From positions 62,001 through 126,000 of the forward strand of contig NZ_SAYT01000004.1 in the NCBI RefSeq assembly GCF_004296575.1: a stretch of 64,000 nt of DNA. Direction: 5' to 3'. This DNA comes from Dyella amyloliquefaciens. Its GTDB lineage: Bacteria; Pseudomonadota; Gammaproteobacteria; Xanthomonadales; Rhodanobacteraceae. How positions within the stretch are numbered: position 1 is the stretch's first letter; each line of letters opens with the position of its first letter. Under the pieces are notes generated by a model, which did no database searches, had not been told where the DNA came from, and worked only from the letters and a program-made list of their open reading frames with translations. Made by a program: the position numbers and the translations under genes. Below, piece after piece: positions 34,894 through 43,349 of the stretch.

Positions 34894-35310
34894 TCACTTC
34901 ACCGGCTCGGCCAGTGGCTTGCCCTTGTCGACGATCCAGGTCGATACCGCCGCGCCGCCGTCGCTACCCGGTGCCGCAATCAGGCTGTGTACGGCGCCGC
35001 GGGCATTGAAGAAATGATCGCCGGCCTTGAGCACCTGGTCCGGCTGGCCGCGGGTCTTCAGCACCAGGTTGCCCCTGAGCACGTAGCCCGATTCGTCGCC
35101 GTTGTGCGTGTGCCAGCCGATCACGCCGCCCGCGGGCAACTCGGCGGTGCCCAGCACGATCTCCTTGCCCGGCACCTCGCTCTGGTCGTGCCTGTCGAGC
35201 AGCGTGCGCTTGGGCTGTGCCGCGCCGGCGGCAGCGTCTTGTGCATGGATGGCCGTAGCGGGCAGCGCGCTGAGTACCAGCAGGGCGATCACGAACGCGT
35301 GGCTACGCAT
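34894..35310 (-). CDS. Secreted cupin-domain protein
   Basis: 138 residues from ATG 35310, with GGAGG at good spacing; the open frame upstream is not coding. The signal peptide (FVIALLVLSALPATAIHAQ) is followed by a cupin_2 barrel: GGVIGWHTHNGDESGYVLRG carries metal ligands His, His and Glu (motif 1), and AGDHFFNARGAVHSLIAAPG motif 2 with the fourth His. Single-domain periplasmic cupins of this type are common near stress and redox genes, and the substrate is unknown. It is divergent from the Gfo/Idh oxidoreductase. Confidence 0.88.
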   Translation of the reverse strand: MRSHAFVIALLVLSALPATAIHAQDAAAGAAQPKRTLLDRHDQSEVPGKEIVLGTAELPAGGVIGWHTHNGDESGYVLRGNLVLKTRGQPDQVLKAGDHFFNARGAVHSLIAAPGSDGGAAVSTWIVDKGKPLAEPVK

Positions 35311-35435
35311 GGCGGCTGCCTCCAGGTGGAACTGGGCCGCGATGTTGCGCGCCGGCGTGTTACCTCCACGCGAAATCGAAAGGCCTGCCGGCCACGATGG
35401 CTTACCATGACGCATCCCCATCGATTCGTCAGGCC

Positions 35436-36545
35436 ATGAACCACACATTGTCGCCCGTCCGCGTGGCACTGATCGGCTACGGCTATGCCGGCAAGACCTT
35501 CCACGCGCCACTGATCCGCAGTGTTCCCGGCATGGAACTGGCCACGGTGGTATCGCGCGACGCCGCCAAGGTGCACGCGGACCTCCCCGACGTCGCCGTG
35601 GTCGGCACGCCGCAGGAGGTCATGGCGGATCCCGCCATCCAGCTGGTGGTGATCGCCTCGCCCAACGACACGCACGCGCCGCTGGCCCGTGCGGCATTGC
35701 AGGCAGGCAAGCACGTGGTGGTGGACAAGCCTTTTGCGATCGACCTGTCGCAGGCGCGCGAACTGGCGGCACTCGCGGTGGAGCATGGCCGTGTCCTGTC
35801 GGTATTTCAGAACCGCCGCTGGGACAGCGATTTTCTTGGCGTGCGCAAGGCGATGACGGACGGCTTGCTGGGCGAGGTGCGGCACTTCGAATCGCATATC
35901 GATCGCTTCCGTCCCCAGGTGCGCGTGCGTTGGCGCGAACAGCAAGGTCCGGGTAGCGGCATCTGGTACGACCTGGGGCCACACCTGATCGACCAGGCGC
36001 TGTTGCTGTTCGGCGTGCCGGAGCGCGTGCTGGCGAGCCTGGCGGTGCTGCGCGATGGCGGCGAGGTCGACGACTGGGCGCACGTGGTGCTGGAGTACGG
36101 CGCGCGTCGCGTGATCCTGCACGCCAGCATGCTGGTGGCAGGCGGCAGCCCGCGCTTCACGTTGCACGGCACGCGCGCGAGCCTGGTGAAGCCGCAGGCA
36201 GATCGCCAGGAAGCGCAGCTGCTGGCCGGCGTGCTGCCCGGCAGTGCATCGTGGGGCGAAGATCCGGATGAGTTGCTGCTATACGACGCAAAGGGCGAAG
36301 TCTCGCGCCTGCCCGCGCCTGCGGGCGATCAATGCCGCTATTACGTCGCACTGCGCGACGCGGTGACGGGCTACGGTGGCAACCCGGTCACGCCCTTGCA
36401 GGCGGTGACGGTGATGGCGGTGCTCGAAGCGGCCATCGAATCGGCGGCCAGCGGCCGTGCCATCGCCCTCGCCTTGTCGAAGGAAGAACGCGCGGCGTGG
36501 GACGCCGGCGCCAGTGCACGGGATTCAACGTTATCGCGGGGTTGA
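35436..36545 (+). CDS. Gfo/Idh/MocA family NAD(P)-dependent oxidoreductase
   Basis: 369 residues from ATG 35436 (MNHTLSPVRVALIGYGYAGK). The Rossmann motif GYGYAGKTFHAPLI is followed by VVIASPNDTHAPLARAALQA and GKHVVVDKPFAIDL, where Glu/Asp-Lys-Pro is the catalytic-lysine motif of the family. FQNRRWDSDFLGVRKAM and GSGIWYDLGPHLIDQALLLF form the start of the C-terminal alpha/beta domain, with the conserved D-x-G-x-H. Such enzymes oxidise or reduce sugars and polyols. It matches the E. coli YdgJ/YceM-type subgroup by overall pattern. Cytoplasmic and monocistronic. Confidence 0.93.
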   Translation: MNHTLSPVRVALIGYGYAGKTFHAPLIRSVPGMELATVVSRDAAKVHADLPDVAVVGTPQEVMADPAIQLVVIASPNDTHAPLARAALQAGKHVVVDKPFAIDLSQARELAALAVEHGRVLSVFQNRRWDSDFLGVRKAMTDGLLGEVRHFESHIDRFRPQVRVRWREQQGPGSGIWYDLGPHLIDQALLLFGVPERVLASLAVLRDGGEVDDWAHVVLEYGARRVILHASMLVAGGSPRFTLHGTRASLVKPQADRQEAQLLAGVLPGSASWGEDPDELLLYDAKGEVSRLPAPAGDQCRYYVALRDAVTGYGGNPVTPLQAVTVMAVLEAAIESAASGRAIALALSKEERAAWDAGASARDSTLSRG

Positions 36546-36581
36546 CGGCATGCCGTGTGGGACAGCAATGCGGCCATTTAG

Positions 36582-36699
36582 CCCCTCTCCCTCCGGGAGA
36601 GGGGTTGGGGAGAGGGTACGAGGCTCGCGCAACCGTCCACCCTGTGCGACGTCCGAACCCTCATCCGGCTGCCGCCACCTTCTCCCAGGGGGAGAAGGG
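36582..36699. repeat. CCCTCTCC-type palindromic repeat element (two hairpins)
   Basis: Hairpin 1: CCCCTCTCCC (36582-36591) with GGGAGAGGGG (36595-36604), followed by a further half copy TTGGGGAGAGGGTACG. Hairpin 2: CCTTCTCCC (36678-36686) with GGGAGAAGG (36690-36698). This is the same family as 18360-18385 and fills the gap between convergent genes. Confidence 0.8.
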
Positions 36700-36759
36700 T
36701 TCACACGTGGGCTGTCGGAGCATTTCCAAGATGCCGGTAACGATCGGGCTTCCGCAAGT

Positions 36760-37674
36760 TCACGCCCTCACCTCAAACCCTTGTTTCGCTGGGAGAGAGG
36801 TTTGATCCGCTCGTACGCCGCGCGAGTGCCGTGCGCCGGCATCGAACAAGCCGTTCGCCTCCGCCACCGTCAGCATCGATCCACCCATCGTGTCATAGCG
36901 ACCCTTCGCGAGCGCTTCGGCGGCGATGTGCGCCAGGTGCGCCAGCACGCCCTGCATGGGGCCGCAGCCCAGACTGATGCGCCGCACACCCAGTCCGTGT
37001 AGCTCCGCCACCGTGGGCGCACCGGGATAACCCACGTAGATGTTCAACGGCACCGGCAACTGCTGCGCGAGGCGAGCTGTCTCCTGCGGATCGCTTAAGC
37101 CTGGCACGAAGATGCCATCGGCACCTGCGTCGACATACGCCATGGCGCGCCGTTGCGTTTCCTCGAAGCGTGCTTCCGCCGGGACATCCTCGGTGAGATA
37201 GGCATCGATGCGCGCATTGATGAACAAGGGAAGGCCGTGATGCTCCGCCACGGCGCGGGCACACACGATGCGTTCGACCAGCGTGTCCAAAGGTGCCAGC
37301 CGTCGCGTGCCGGGCAGCGTGCCATCTTCGATATTGATGCCCACCACGCCCAGCTGGATCAGGGCGCCCACCAGTCCGCCCGTGTCCTTCGCTTCGCGCC
37401 CAAAGCCGCGTTCGATGTCCACGCTGACCGGAACGGTCACGACCTGGCAGATCCGACGACAGGCGGCCAGCAACTCCTGAACCGGCAGGCGTTCGCCATC
37501 GGCATAACCCAGTGCCCATGCCATGCCCGCGCTGGTCGTGGCGACAGCCTGCGCGCCTGCGTTCTCGACGATGCGAGCGCTGCCCGCATCCCAGGCATTG
37601 GCCAGCACCAGCGGTTCGGCGGCGGCATGCAGCTGATGGAAACGTTCCGCCCGGATGTGCTGTTCACGATTCAT
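36760..37674 (-). CDS. Isocitrate lyase / PEP-mutase superfamily enzyme
   Basis: 304 residues. The beta/alpha-barrel pattern of the PEP-mutase-like group is clear: LVLANAWDAGSARIVENAGA, VPVSVDIERGFG (Mg-binding Asp and Glu), VVGINIEDGTLPGTRRLAP and FINARIDAYL. The isocitrate lyase KKCGH signature is absent. Members cleave or form C-C or C-P bonds next to carboxylates (for example oxaloacetate hydrolase, methylisocitrate lyase), but this subgroup is uncharacterised. Divergent from an AraC-type regulator with about 170 bp between the starts, so that regulator may control it. Confidence 0.9.
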   Translation of the reverse strand: MNREQHIRAERFHQLHAAAEPLVLANAWDAGSARIVENAGAQAVATTSAGMAWALGYADGERLPVQELLAACRRICQVVTVPVSVDIERGFGREAKDTGGLVGALIQLGVVGINIEDGTLPGTRRLAPLDTLVERIVCARAVAEHHGLPLFINARIDAYLTEDVPAEARFEETQRRAMAYVDAGADGIFVPGLSDPQETARLAQQLPVPLNIYVGYPGAPTVAELHGLGVRRISLGCGPMQGVLAHLAHIAAEALAKGRYDTMGGSMLTVAEANGLFDAGARHSRGVRADQTSLPAKQGFEVRA

Positions 37675-37843
37675 GGTTCTGGTCTGCCTTGGCGCCCGCC
37701 GATCGGGCCAGCCAAGGAGACCATTCGCAACACTTTCACGCTGTCAGAATCTTTAGCCATCGACATCCGGCACAGGTCCGCGGCGCCCGGTCTTGCTAAG
37801 CTCCGGTGGACTTCGCCACGCGAATCGACGGCGCGCACGTCCC

Positions 37844-38671
37844 ATGTCGAGCCTGACCGCCAAGGTACTGTTGTCGACGGAAACACTCACGTTGCGAAAC
37901 GTGCAGTGTTCGGGCACATGTCGCCATCGCAGTGCCGAGGAGTGCGCGTCGAAGACGCAGCTGGTGTTCCCCTATCGCGGGTTGTACATGCGCCACGTGG
38001 GCAAGGACCAGTCGGTGGCCGATGCCAACCACGTGCTGTTCTTCAATGCGCAGGAGGGCTATCAGGTCAGCCATCCGCTGGATGGCGGCGATGCCTGCCT
38101 GTCGCTGGACTTGAACGAGACGCTGCTGGCCGAACTGGCGCCAAAGCCGTTGATGCAGGGAGGCGGTGACGTTGCATTCCGCGCACAGTCGCAGCGCATC
38201 GACGCCCGCGCGCAGGCGCTCGTGGCCTTGCTTCGCCACAGCCTCGAGAACGGCAGCATCGAGCCGTTGGAGGCGGAGGCGTTGCTGCTCACCCTGGTAT
38301 GCCGCAGCCTCGGCCCACGCACCTCGCGCGAACCTGCCTCGACACACGCACGTCGCCGCCTGGCCGATCGGGTGAAGGTGCTACTGGCCAGCGACCTCTC
38401 GCGACGTTGGACGCTGGCGGATATAGGCAAGGAGATCGGCAGCTCGCCGGTCTACCTGACCCAGGTGTTCCGCCAGGTCGAAGGCATGCCGCTGTACCGC
38501 TACCAGTTGCAGCTTCGCCTGGCCCGTGCGCTCGACCTCGTCGCGAGCTACGACGATCTGTCGGCACTGGCCGCGGAGCTCGGCTTCTCCAGCCACAGTC
38601 ATTTCGCCAACGCCTTCCGCCAGGCTTACGGACGCTCGCCCACCGAATTCCGTCGCTCGTCGCAGCCTTGA
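37844..38671 (+). CDS. AraC family transcriptional regulator
   Basis: 275 residues from ATG 37844 (MSSLTAKVLLSTETLTLRNV). The N-terminal cupin-like sensor (LVFPYRGLYMRHVGKDQSVA, HVLFFNAQEGYQVSHPLDGG) is followed by a double HTH domain: RRWTLADIGKEIGSSPVYLT then QVFRQVEGMPLYRYQLQLRL and AAELGFSSHSHFANAFRQAY. The last block is the AraC signature. It is divergent from the PEP-mutase-like gene, its likely target. The effector is unknown. Confidence 0.92.
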   Translation: MSSLTAKVLLSTETLTLRNVQCSGTCRHRSAEECASKTQLVFPYRGLYMRHVGKDQSVADANHVLFFNAQEGYQVSHPLDGGDACLSLDLNETLLAELAPKPLMQGGGDVAFRAQSQRIDARAQALVALLRHSLENGSIEPLEAEALLLTLVCRSLGPRTSREPASTHARRRLADRVKVLLASDLSRRWTLADIGKEIGSSPVYLTQVFRQVEGMPLYRYQLQLRLARALDLVASYDDLSALAAELGFSSHSHFANAFRQAYGRSPTEFRRSSQP

Positions 38672-38753
38672 ACGACTAAAGAATTCGACAGCATCCGGTG
38701 GCCCCCAGTGGTCTCATGAGCCTGCCCATTGAAGGGCTATCAGGAGACAGACC

Positions 38754-38897
38754 ATGAGCGAGAAAACCTGTGCTGCGTGCGACTACCCGCTGGACGAAAA
38801 CGCCATCAAGGTGACCATTGGCCATCGCGTGGTGGAAGTGTGCTGCGAGGAATGCGCACAGAAGTTGCGCGAAGCCAGCGCCAAGGCTGGCGCATGA
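38754..38897 (+). CDS. 47-residue four-cysteine (CxxC...CCxxC) metal-binding-like protein
   Basis: A small gene with a good Shine-Dalgarno (AGGAGA, 8 nt upstream of ATG 38754). The protein opens MSEKTCAACDYPLDENAIKV and continues through VVEVCCEECAQKLREASAK. CxxC at 6-9 and CCxxC near residue 33 would form a zinc-ribbon or copper-binding (TRASH-like) knuckle. It is followed by a strand-compatible GAF-domain gene. No named family is certain. The spacing of the cysteines and the codon use make it a real gene. Confidence 0.8.
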   Translation: MSEKTCAACDYPLDENAIKVTIGHRVVEVCCEECAQKLREASAKAGA

Positions 38898-39148
38898 CAG
38901 TCAGCCGGCACCCGGCGATGGCAGTGGCCATGCCGGGTGCCGGCGCGCAGGCATCCGGTGCCGAAGAACCTGTCGCGGCACCGGATGCCATGGCGACTTC
39001 GGTACCAATGCAGTTGCGCGATGGGGTGATGCGCGGGGAATCCGGCATATTTCGTGCCACCGATTGCCAGATATTTTTCGACGGATGGCGTTTCATGACG
39101 CGGCGGTTCAGCCATACTTCCTGCCGTCCGTTGCGGGGGGAGCGCATC

Positions 39149-39985
39149 ATGTCATCGGTTACGCCGTCGTCCGAGTACGTCTGGCCACCCTCGGTCATGG
39201 GATTCGACATGCCATCGCCGTCCATGGCAGGACAGCGCGATGTCGAGCCGGTCATGGTCGCGTTTCTCAACACGCATCCCGATCACTACTGGATCGAAGC
39301 CTTTGCCTCGGAAGTGTGCGATTTCAAATCGCAGCATGAACTGGTGGACGTGCGCATCGACGCGCGCGGCCTGGTGGTGAAGGGGCCGGCCTCGCAGCTA
39401 CGCGGTCTAACGATCCACTTGCGCGATTTCGTGCATCGAGTTTCACGCATCAGCCTGCAGCGACGCGTCATCGAGCGGATCAACCGCAACGATGACTCCG
39501 TCATGGGTACGTCCGAGAATGCATCTGCCGTCCGCGACGTTGATCTCGTGGCGAGGATGCCGGTAGTGGCCACTATCCTGGAGTCGGTGTCGCGCGAAAC
39601 CGGGTTGCGCTTCGCGACCGTCGCCAGGGTTTCCGAAACACGCTGGACCGCCTGCGCCGTCTACGACACGATCAACTTCGGCCTGCGCGCCGGCCAGGAC
39701 CTGATCCTGGAAACCACCATCTGCAACGAGATTCGCGAGCACGGTCATACGGTGACGTTTGACCACGCAAGCACCCACCCCTTGTTCTCCCAGCATCCGA
39801 CGCCTGCGTTGTATGGCTTCGAGAGCTATATCTCCGTGCCGATCTACCGCGCGAGCGGCATCTTCTTCGGCACGCTGTGCGCCGTGGATCCGCAGCCCCG
39901 GCACATCGACCAGGAGATGGTCAAGGTGCTCGAGCGATATGCGCTCGCGATCGGCGACGCCATCGACGCTTCGTTCCCGGAATAG
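39149..39985 (+). CDS. GAF-domain protein
   Basis: 278 residues from ATG 39149, with GGGGGGAG 7 nt upstream. The open frame extends some 140 codons further up, overlapping the four-cysteine gene, but that stretch lacks coding features. Residues 1-120 have no recognised domain and contain FLNTHPDHYWIEAFASEVCD. Residues about 130-278 form a GAF domain (VATILESVSRETGLRFATVA, RVSETRWTACAVYDTINFGL, ISVPIYRASGIFFGTLCAVD). It has no output domain, so it may act as a small-molecule sensor through a partner. The target is unknown. Confidence 0.8.
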   Translation: MSSVTPSSEYVWPPSVMGFDMPSPSMAGQRDVEPVMVAFLNTHPDHYWIEAFASEVCDFKSQHELVDVRIDARGLVVKGPASQLRGLTIHLRDFVHRVSRISLQRRVIERINRNDDSVMGTSENASAVRDVDLVARMPVVATILESVSRETGLRFATVARVSETRWTACAVYDTINFGLRAGQDLILETTICNEIREHGHTVTFDHASTHPLFSQHPTPALYGFESYISVPIYRASGIFFGTLCAVDPQPRHIDQEMVKVLERYALAIGDAIDASFPE

Positions 39986-40062
39986 CGCTATGCGCGTGGC
40001 TCACGGGCGACGTGCCATCCGGCGTCTTTTGAAGATCGCCGGAACAGTTGAGGGGCGATGCG

Positions 40063-40524
40063 ATGACAGCCAAGGAATGCCAGCGTCATGTCGCTTCGCG
40101 CGATATCAGGGCCACTTCGGAAACGATCTATCGAGCCTTCCTGAGTCGCGAAGCCATGTCGACATGGCTGCCGCCAGCAGGTGCCACGGGTCTGTTCGAC
40201 GTATTCGAACCCTGGGAAGGCGGACGCTTTCGGCTGACGCTGGTCTTCGAGGCGGCTCGGGGAAAGTCGTCCGACAACACGGACGTGGTGGCGGGGCGTT
40301 TCGTCGAACTGATGCCCGATCGCCGCATGGTCATGGCGGTCGACTTCGATTCGGACGAATCCGCCTTTGCGGGAACCATGATCATGACTTGGGAACTCGC
40401 GGCGCTGCCCGTTGGCACGCGAGTCACTATCGTGGCCGAGCACGTCCCTGCCGGCATAAGCCAGGCCGACCATGAAACAGGCATGCGATCGACGCTGGAT
40501 AATCTCGCGGCGTTTGTCGAATAG
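40063..40524 (+). CDS. SRPBCC/AHSA1-type START-fold protein
   Basis: 153 residues from ATG 40063, with AGGGG 7 nt upstream. The pattern of the AHSA1/activator-of-Hsp90-like family is clear: RDIRATSETIYRAFLSREAM, STWLPPAGATGLFDVFEPWE and MIMTWELAALPVGTRVTIVA, ending GMRSTLDNLAAFVE. It is a single hydrophobic-cavity domain that probably binds a small ligand. The function is unknown. It lies 77 bp after the GAF-domain gene on the same strand. Confidence 0.9.
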   Translation: MTAKECQRHVASRDIRATSETIYRAFLSREAMSTWLPPAGATGLFDVFEPWEGGRFRLTLVFEAARGKSSDNTDVVAGRFVELMPDRRMVMAVDFDSDESAFAGTMIMTWELAALPVGTRVTIVAEHVPAGISQADHETGMRSTLDNLAAFVE

Positions 40525-40899
40525 CTGCCTCCCGTCATTCCGGGCTTCCGTGCACCGTCCTTTTCGGGTGGACAGGTTCGCCGCGGCGAAGACGTTTCAA
40601 GGTCGAATTTTCGCGGCAGCATATTTACGGGATGCCGTTAGGTAGTTCTACCTAAGCGGTCAAATTCGATCCTTCTTGCGATGCCTTGCATGCAGGAGAT
40701 TGTGTCGAAAAAGCCCTTGTTTTAAGCGGTATGGGCGATCCTTGGGTCGGTCAATCCGGGGCCTGTAGTCGGGGCCTTTCGAAGCCCTTTATTTCTATTA
40801 TTTTTCACGGTGCGTTGGAGATGATGATTCCACCTGAGGGTGGTTTTCTTCAGGAGCCAACGTTGCTTCCGTGAAAATCCCGGCGATAGGGGAACACCA
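40525..40899. other. Gene-free leader region upstream of the OmpA lipoprotein
   Basis: No gene seen. The stretch is AT-richer than its surroundings. It holds an 18-bp palindrome (40638-40655), then a short GC hairpin (GGGGCCTTTCGAAGCCC, about 40771-40787) followed by a T-rich run with TATTAT (40796-40801). That last part reads either as an intrinsic terminator/attenuator or as the -10 of the lipoprotein promoter. Confidence 0.5.
40638..40655. promoter_or_regulatory. Perfect 18-bp palindrome, candidate operator
   Basis: TTAGGTAGTTCTACCTAA is a dyad of two 8-bp halves around TT, followed by GCGG that pairs with the preceding CCG. The very short loop argues for a dimeric regulator site rather than an RNA hairpin. 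It lies about 245 bp upstream of the OmpA-family lipoprotein. The GGTAG/CTACC halves resemble operators of LuxR-type regulators, but that link is only a suggestion. Confidence 0.55.
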
Positions 40900-41466
40900 A
40901 TGAAGAAGTCTTCGATCCTGTGCGTATTAGGTACGGCGGTGCTGCTTCTTGCAGGCTGCGTATCGCAGCAGAAGTATGACGAGTCACAGCAAAGGAATGC
41001 CGAGCTCGAGGCGCAGTACAAGCAACTCAATGACACCATGGGTACGGAGGTTGCGTCCCGCGACATGCAGATCACGCGCATGCAGGACGCGATCAAGGTA
41101 TCGCTCAACGATCAGCTTCTGTTCCCGTCGGGCGGCTGGGAGATCTCGGACCAGGCCAAGCAGAGTATCGCCAAAATCGCCAAGATCCTGGCGCCGCACC
41201 AGAAGAACAAGGTCAACGTGAACGGCTATACGGACAGCACGCCGATCGGACCTCAGCTTGCGGCCCAGGGCGTCACGACCAACATGATCCTGTCCCAGAA
41301 GCGCGCGGACAACGTCATGCAGTTCATGATTTCGCAGGGCGTCAGGCCGGACATGGTGTCGTCTCACGGTTATGGTGAGGAAAATCCGGTCGCTTCCAAC
41401 GACACGGCCGAAGGAAAGTCGCAGAACCGTCGCGTGGAACTCACCATCGCGAATCAGAACCAGTAA
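40900..41466 (+). CDS. OmpA-family peptidoglycan-binding lipoprotein
   Basis: 188 residues from ATG 40900, with AGGGGA 7 nt upstream. The lipobox is LLLLAGC. A coiled-coil segment (SQQKYDESQQRNAELEAQYK) leads to an OmpA C-terminal domain: NDQLLFPSGGWEISDQAKQS, NVNGYTDSTPIG, ILSQKRADNVMQFMISQGV and NRRVELTI. The D in GYTD and the R of NRRVEL are the diaminopimelate-binding residues. It anchors the outer membrane to peptidoglycan, as do PAL or YiaD-type proteins. It is monocistronic, with its own terminator. Confidence 0.94.
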   Translation: MKKSSILCVLGTAVLLLAGCVSQQKYDESQQRNAELEAQYKQLNDTMGTEVASRDMQITRMQDAIKVSLNDQLLFPSGGWEISDQAKQSIAKIAKILAPHQKNKVNVNGYTDSTPIGPQLAAQGVTTNMILSQKRADNVMQFMISQGVRPDMVSSHGYGEENPVASNDTAEGKSQNRRVELTIANQNQ

Positions 41467-41480
41467 CGTGGCAAAGCAGG

Positions 41481-41520
41481 GGAGGGGTACTCTGCAATGA
41501 GTACTCCCTCCTGTTATTCA
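41481..41520 (+). terminator. Intrinsic terminator of the OmpA lipoprotein gene
   Basis: GGAGGGGTACTC (41481-41492) pairs with GAGTACTCCCTCC (41499-41511), leaving one bulged base, around TGCAAT. It is followed by TGTTATTC. It begins 14 bp after the stop codon. Confidence 0.85.
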
Positions 41521-41609
41521 CGGTGGTGCGCGGCTGGTACCGGTAGAGGTTTCGCAAAGCCGCACGGGCTTCGCATCAAATGCGCGGAGCGCCACGCGGC
41601 ATCAGCCCT

Positions 41610-42104
41610 TTACCTTGCATGGATTCCCGCCGATCCCGCGTGGGGCGAAACATCCAGCACCTTCGCCATCTCCGTGGTGCCGTTCCAACCCATGACCTGA
41701 TAGAGCGGCCTGCCTTTCTCGGTGGCATGCAGGACGGCATAACTCAGGCCGCGCCTGGCAAACTCCGCATCCGCCAGTGTCATCAGCTCGCGTGCGAGTC
41801 CGCGCTTGCGGTAGCCGGGTTCCACAAACACATTCAACACGTACCCGCGCTTGTCCAGCGTCGGATGCTCCGGATGGGGAGGCCATTCGATCAGCATCAG
41901 GCCGATGCCGGCCACGGGCGCACCGTCGTCGGACATCACATAACCAAAGTACGAACCATCCTGCAGTCGCGGCTTGAGCCATTCGCGGAAGTGCTCGGTC
42001 ATGAGCTTCAGCGCATCGCTGCTTCTTCCTGCATCCCGGAACATCTCTTCGCGATGCCGGCAGACCAAGTCGAGGTCGTGGGTATTGAGTGTTCGGATGT
42101 CCAT
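41610..42104 (-). CDS. GNAT family N-acetyltransferase
   Basis: 164 residues from ATG 42104. The GNAT core is complete: GYVLNVFVEPGYRKRGLARE is motif A with the acetyl-CoA pyrophosphate loop, followed by LMTLADAEFARRGLSYAVLH and YQVMGWNGTTEMAKVL (motif B). These enzymes acetylate amines of small molecules or proteins, and nothing in the sequence or the neighbourhood fixes the substrate. It is convergent with the OmpA lipoprotein gene. Confidence 0.92.
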   Translation of the reverse strand: MDIRTLNTHDLDLVCRHREEMFRDAGRSSDALKLMTEHFREWLKPRLQDGSYFGYVMSDDGAPVAGIGLMLIEWPPHPEHPTLDKRGYVLNVFVEPGYRKRGLARELMTLADAEFARRGLSYAVLHATEKGRPLYQVMGWNGTTEMAKVLDVSPHAGSAGIHAR

Positions 42105-42352
42105 GGTGATTCCGAAATGACAAGATCAAACCGCGAGTTCTGGCTCGGGTCGCAGGCGTGTACTCGGTGGCCGCATGAGCAAGGAACCCCACGGCGAACC
42201 CGTGGCGAATGATGGCGCAACCACTGGCACGGAAACAGGGACGGTGACTCAGTGGAATCGCATCCGCGTCCAGGATTGAGCGAGCGAGATCCCTAAGCTT
42301 CGGGTTGGAGTACCTCCCGATACGACACCGCCGGATCAGCGCGGAAGGACGG

Positions 42353-42664
42353 CTACGTCGTTCGCGAACGCTTTAGCCGAGATGCACCCACGATCGCCAG
42401 GTCGTAACGTGCCTGCAGCACCAGCCAGTAAGCCGGCGTGGGATCCATCACAGTGGCAAGACGCAAGGCGAACTCGGCATTGATGCGCCGCTCCGCCCGG
42501 GTGATCTGCCGCAACGTGGACAGGGAAATGCCTGTGCGCCGAGCGAGCCATGAGAGCGTCATGGTGCGAGGACGCAGGTGGTCGTTCAGCAGCACCTCGC
42601 CGGGGCTGCGTAGCAGTTCCGATGAATCAAAGTCTATCAGCGGATTGAGCTTGATGAGGCACAT
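42353..42664 (-). CDS. HigA-family (XRE) antitoxin-like regulator, no toxin partner seen
   Basis: 103 residues from ATG 42664, with AGGAAG 6 nt upstream. The HigA pattern is clear: SPGEVLLNDHLRPRTMTLSW, LARRTGISLSTLRQITRAER and RINAEFALRLATVMDPTPAY, then WLVLQARYDLAI. In HigBA modules the RelE-fold toxin lies directly upstream on the same strand. The 42665-43349 stretch shows no HigB-like frame on either strand. It is either an orphan antitoxin kept as a regulator or a remnant of a lost module. Confidence 0.88.
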   Translation of the reverse strand: MCLIKLNPLIDFDSSELLRSPGEVLLNDHLRPRTMTLSWLARRTGISLSTLRQITRAERRINAEFALRLATVMDPTPAYWLVLQARYDLAIVGASRLKRSRTT

Positions 42665-43349
42665 AAGGCTTCCTTTCCTGTCAGGCACGGCCCAATCACG
42701 GATCAAGCCCTACAGGCTTCCGTGTCGGCATATGCCGGGAATGGTGTAAGTGATCGCTCGGATAGGACGTTCCGACCCGCAGGAGGGATCGTTGCCGAAT
42801 CGAACACAGGGCGCGGCAAATGCTCGCCTGAGGCTTGTTACCAAGCCCTTTGACGACCTATGCGTGGCCTATGTGTGGCCGATGGCGCTTGTCAGCGTGC
42901 GCCGGCAGAGACATCCACGCGTGGACCGATCCGCTGGGCGCGGGTCACGACAAGGGGAAGAGGGAGTGCCACCGAAGGGAATGGACAGACGAATGCGTCC
43001 CGTATGATCGCGGCCAGCCATGATCAACTCCGATTTAGTTGGTGATGGTCAGCGGACCGTTTGAGCTGTCACTCACTCGGTCCGCGCTCATGACACTGCT
43101 GCCATGGTCGCTCGCGGGATGGATTCAAAAGCCACCGCTAGCGACACCGCGACGGTAGCAAACGCACATGGCAACGCCTGTCAGCGTTACTCCAATAGCG
43201 CCATCAGTGGCAGGCGTAATCACGCGGCGTCCAATGCCCGATACGTGGCGCATCGAACCCGGCGTGTTATGGCGGCAAACCCGCGTTAGGTCGAAGCGGT
43301 ACCCGCTGTCCATGGACTCCACACCGGCGAAAAGGAGTGCTGAGTCCCT
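42665..43349. other. Gene-free 685-bp stretch
   Basis: No gene can be supported. Several short open frames overlap each other in different frames without family motifs. An inverted repeat GCGGACCG (43052-43059) / CGGTCCGC (43078-43085) is present. The stretch could hold decayed genes, including a lost HigB toxin, but no recognisable remnant remains. Confidence 0.45.

Noticed and set aside
42750-43045. Several 60-85 codon plus-strand frames
   Set aside because: They overlap in different frames, have no Shine-Dalgarno and no family pattern. None looks like HigB.
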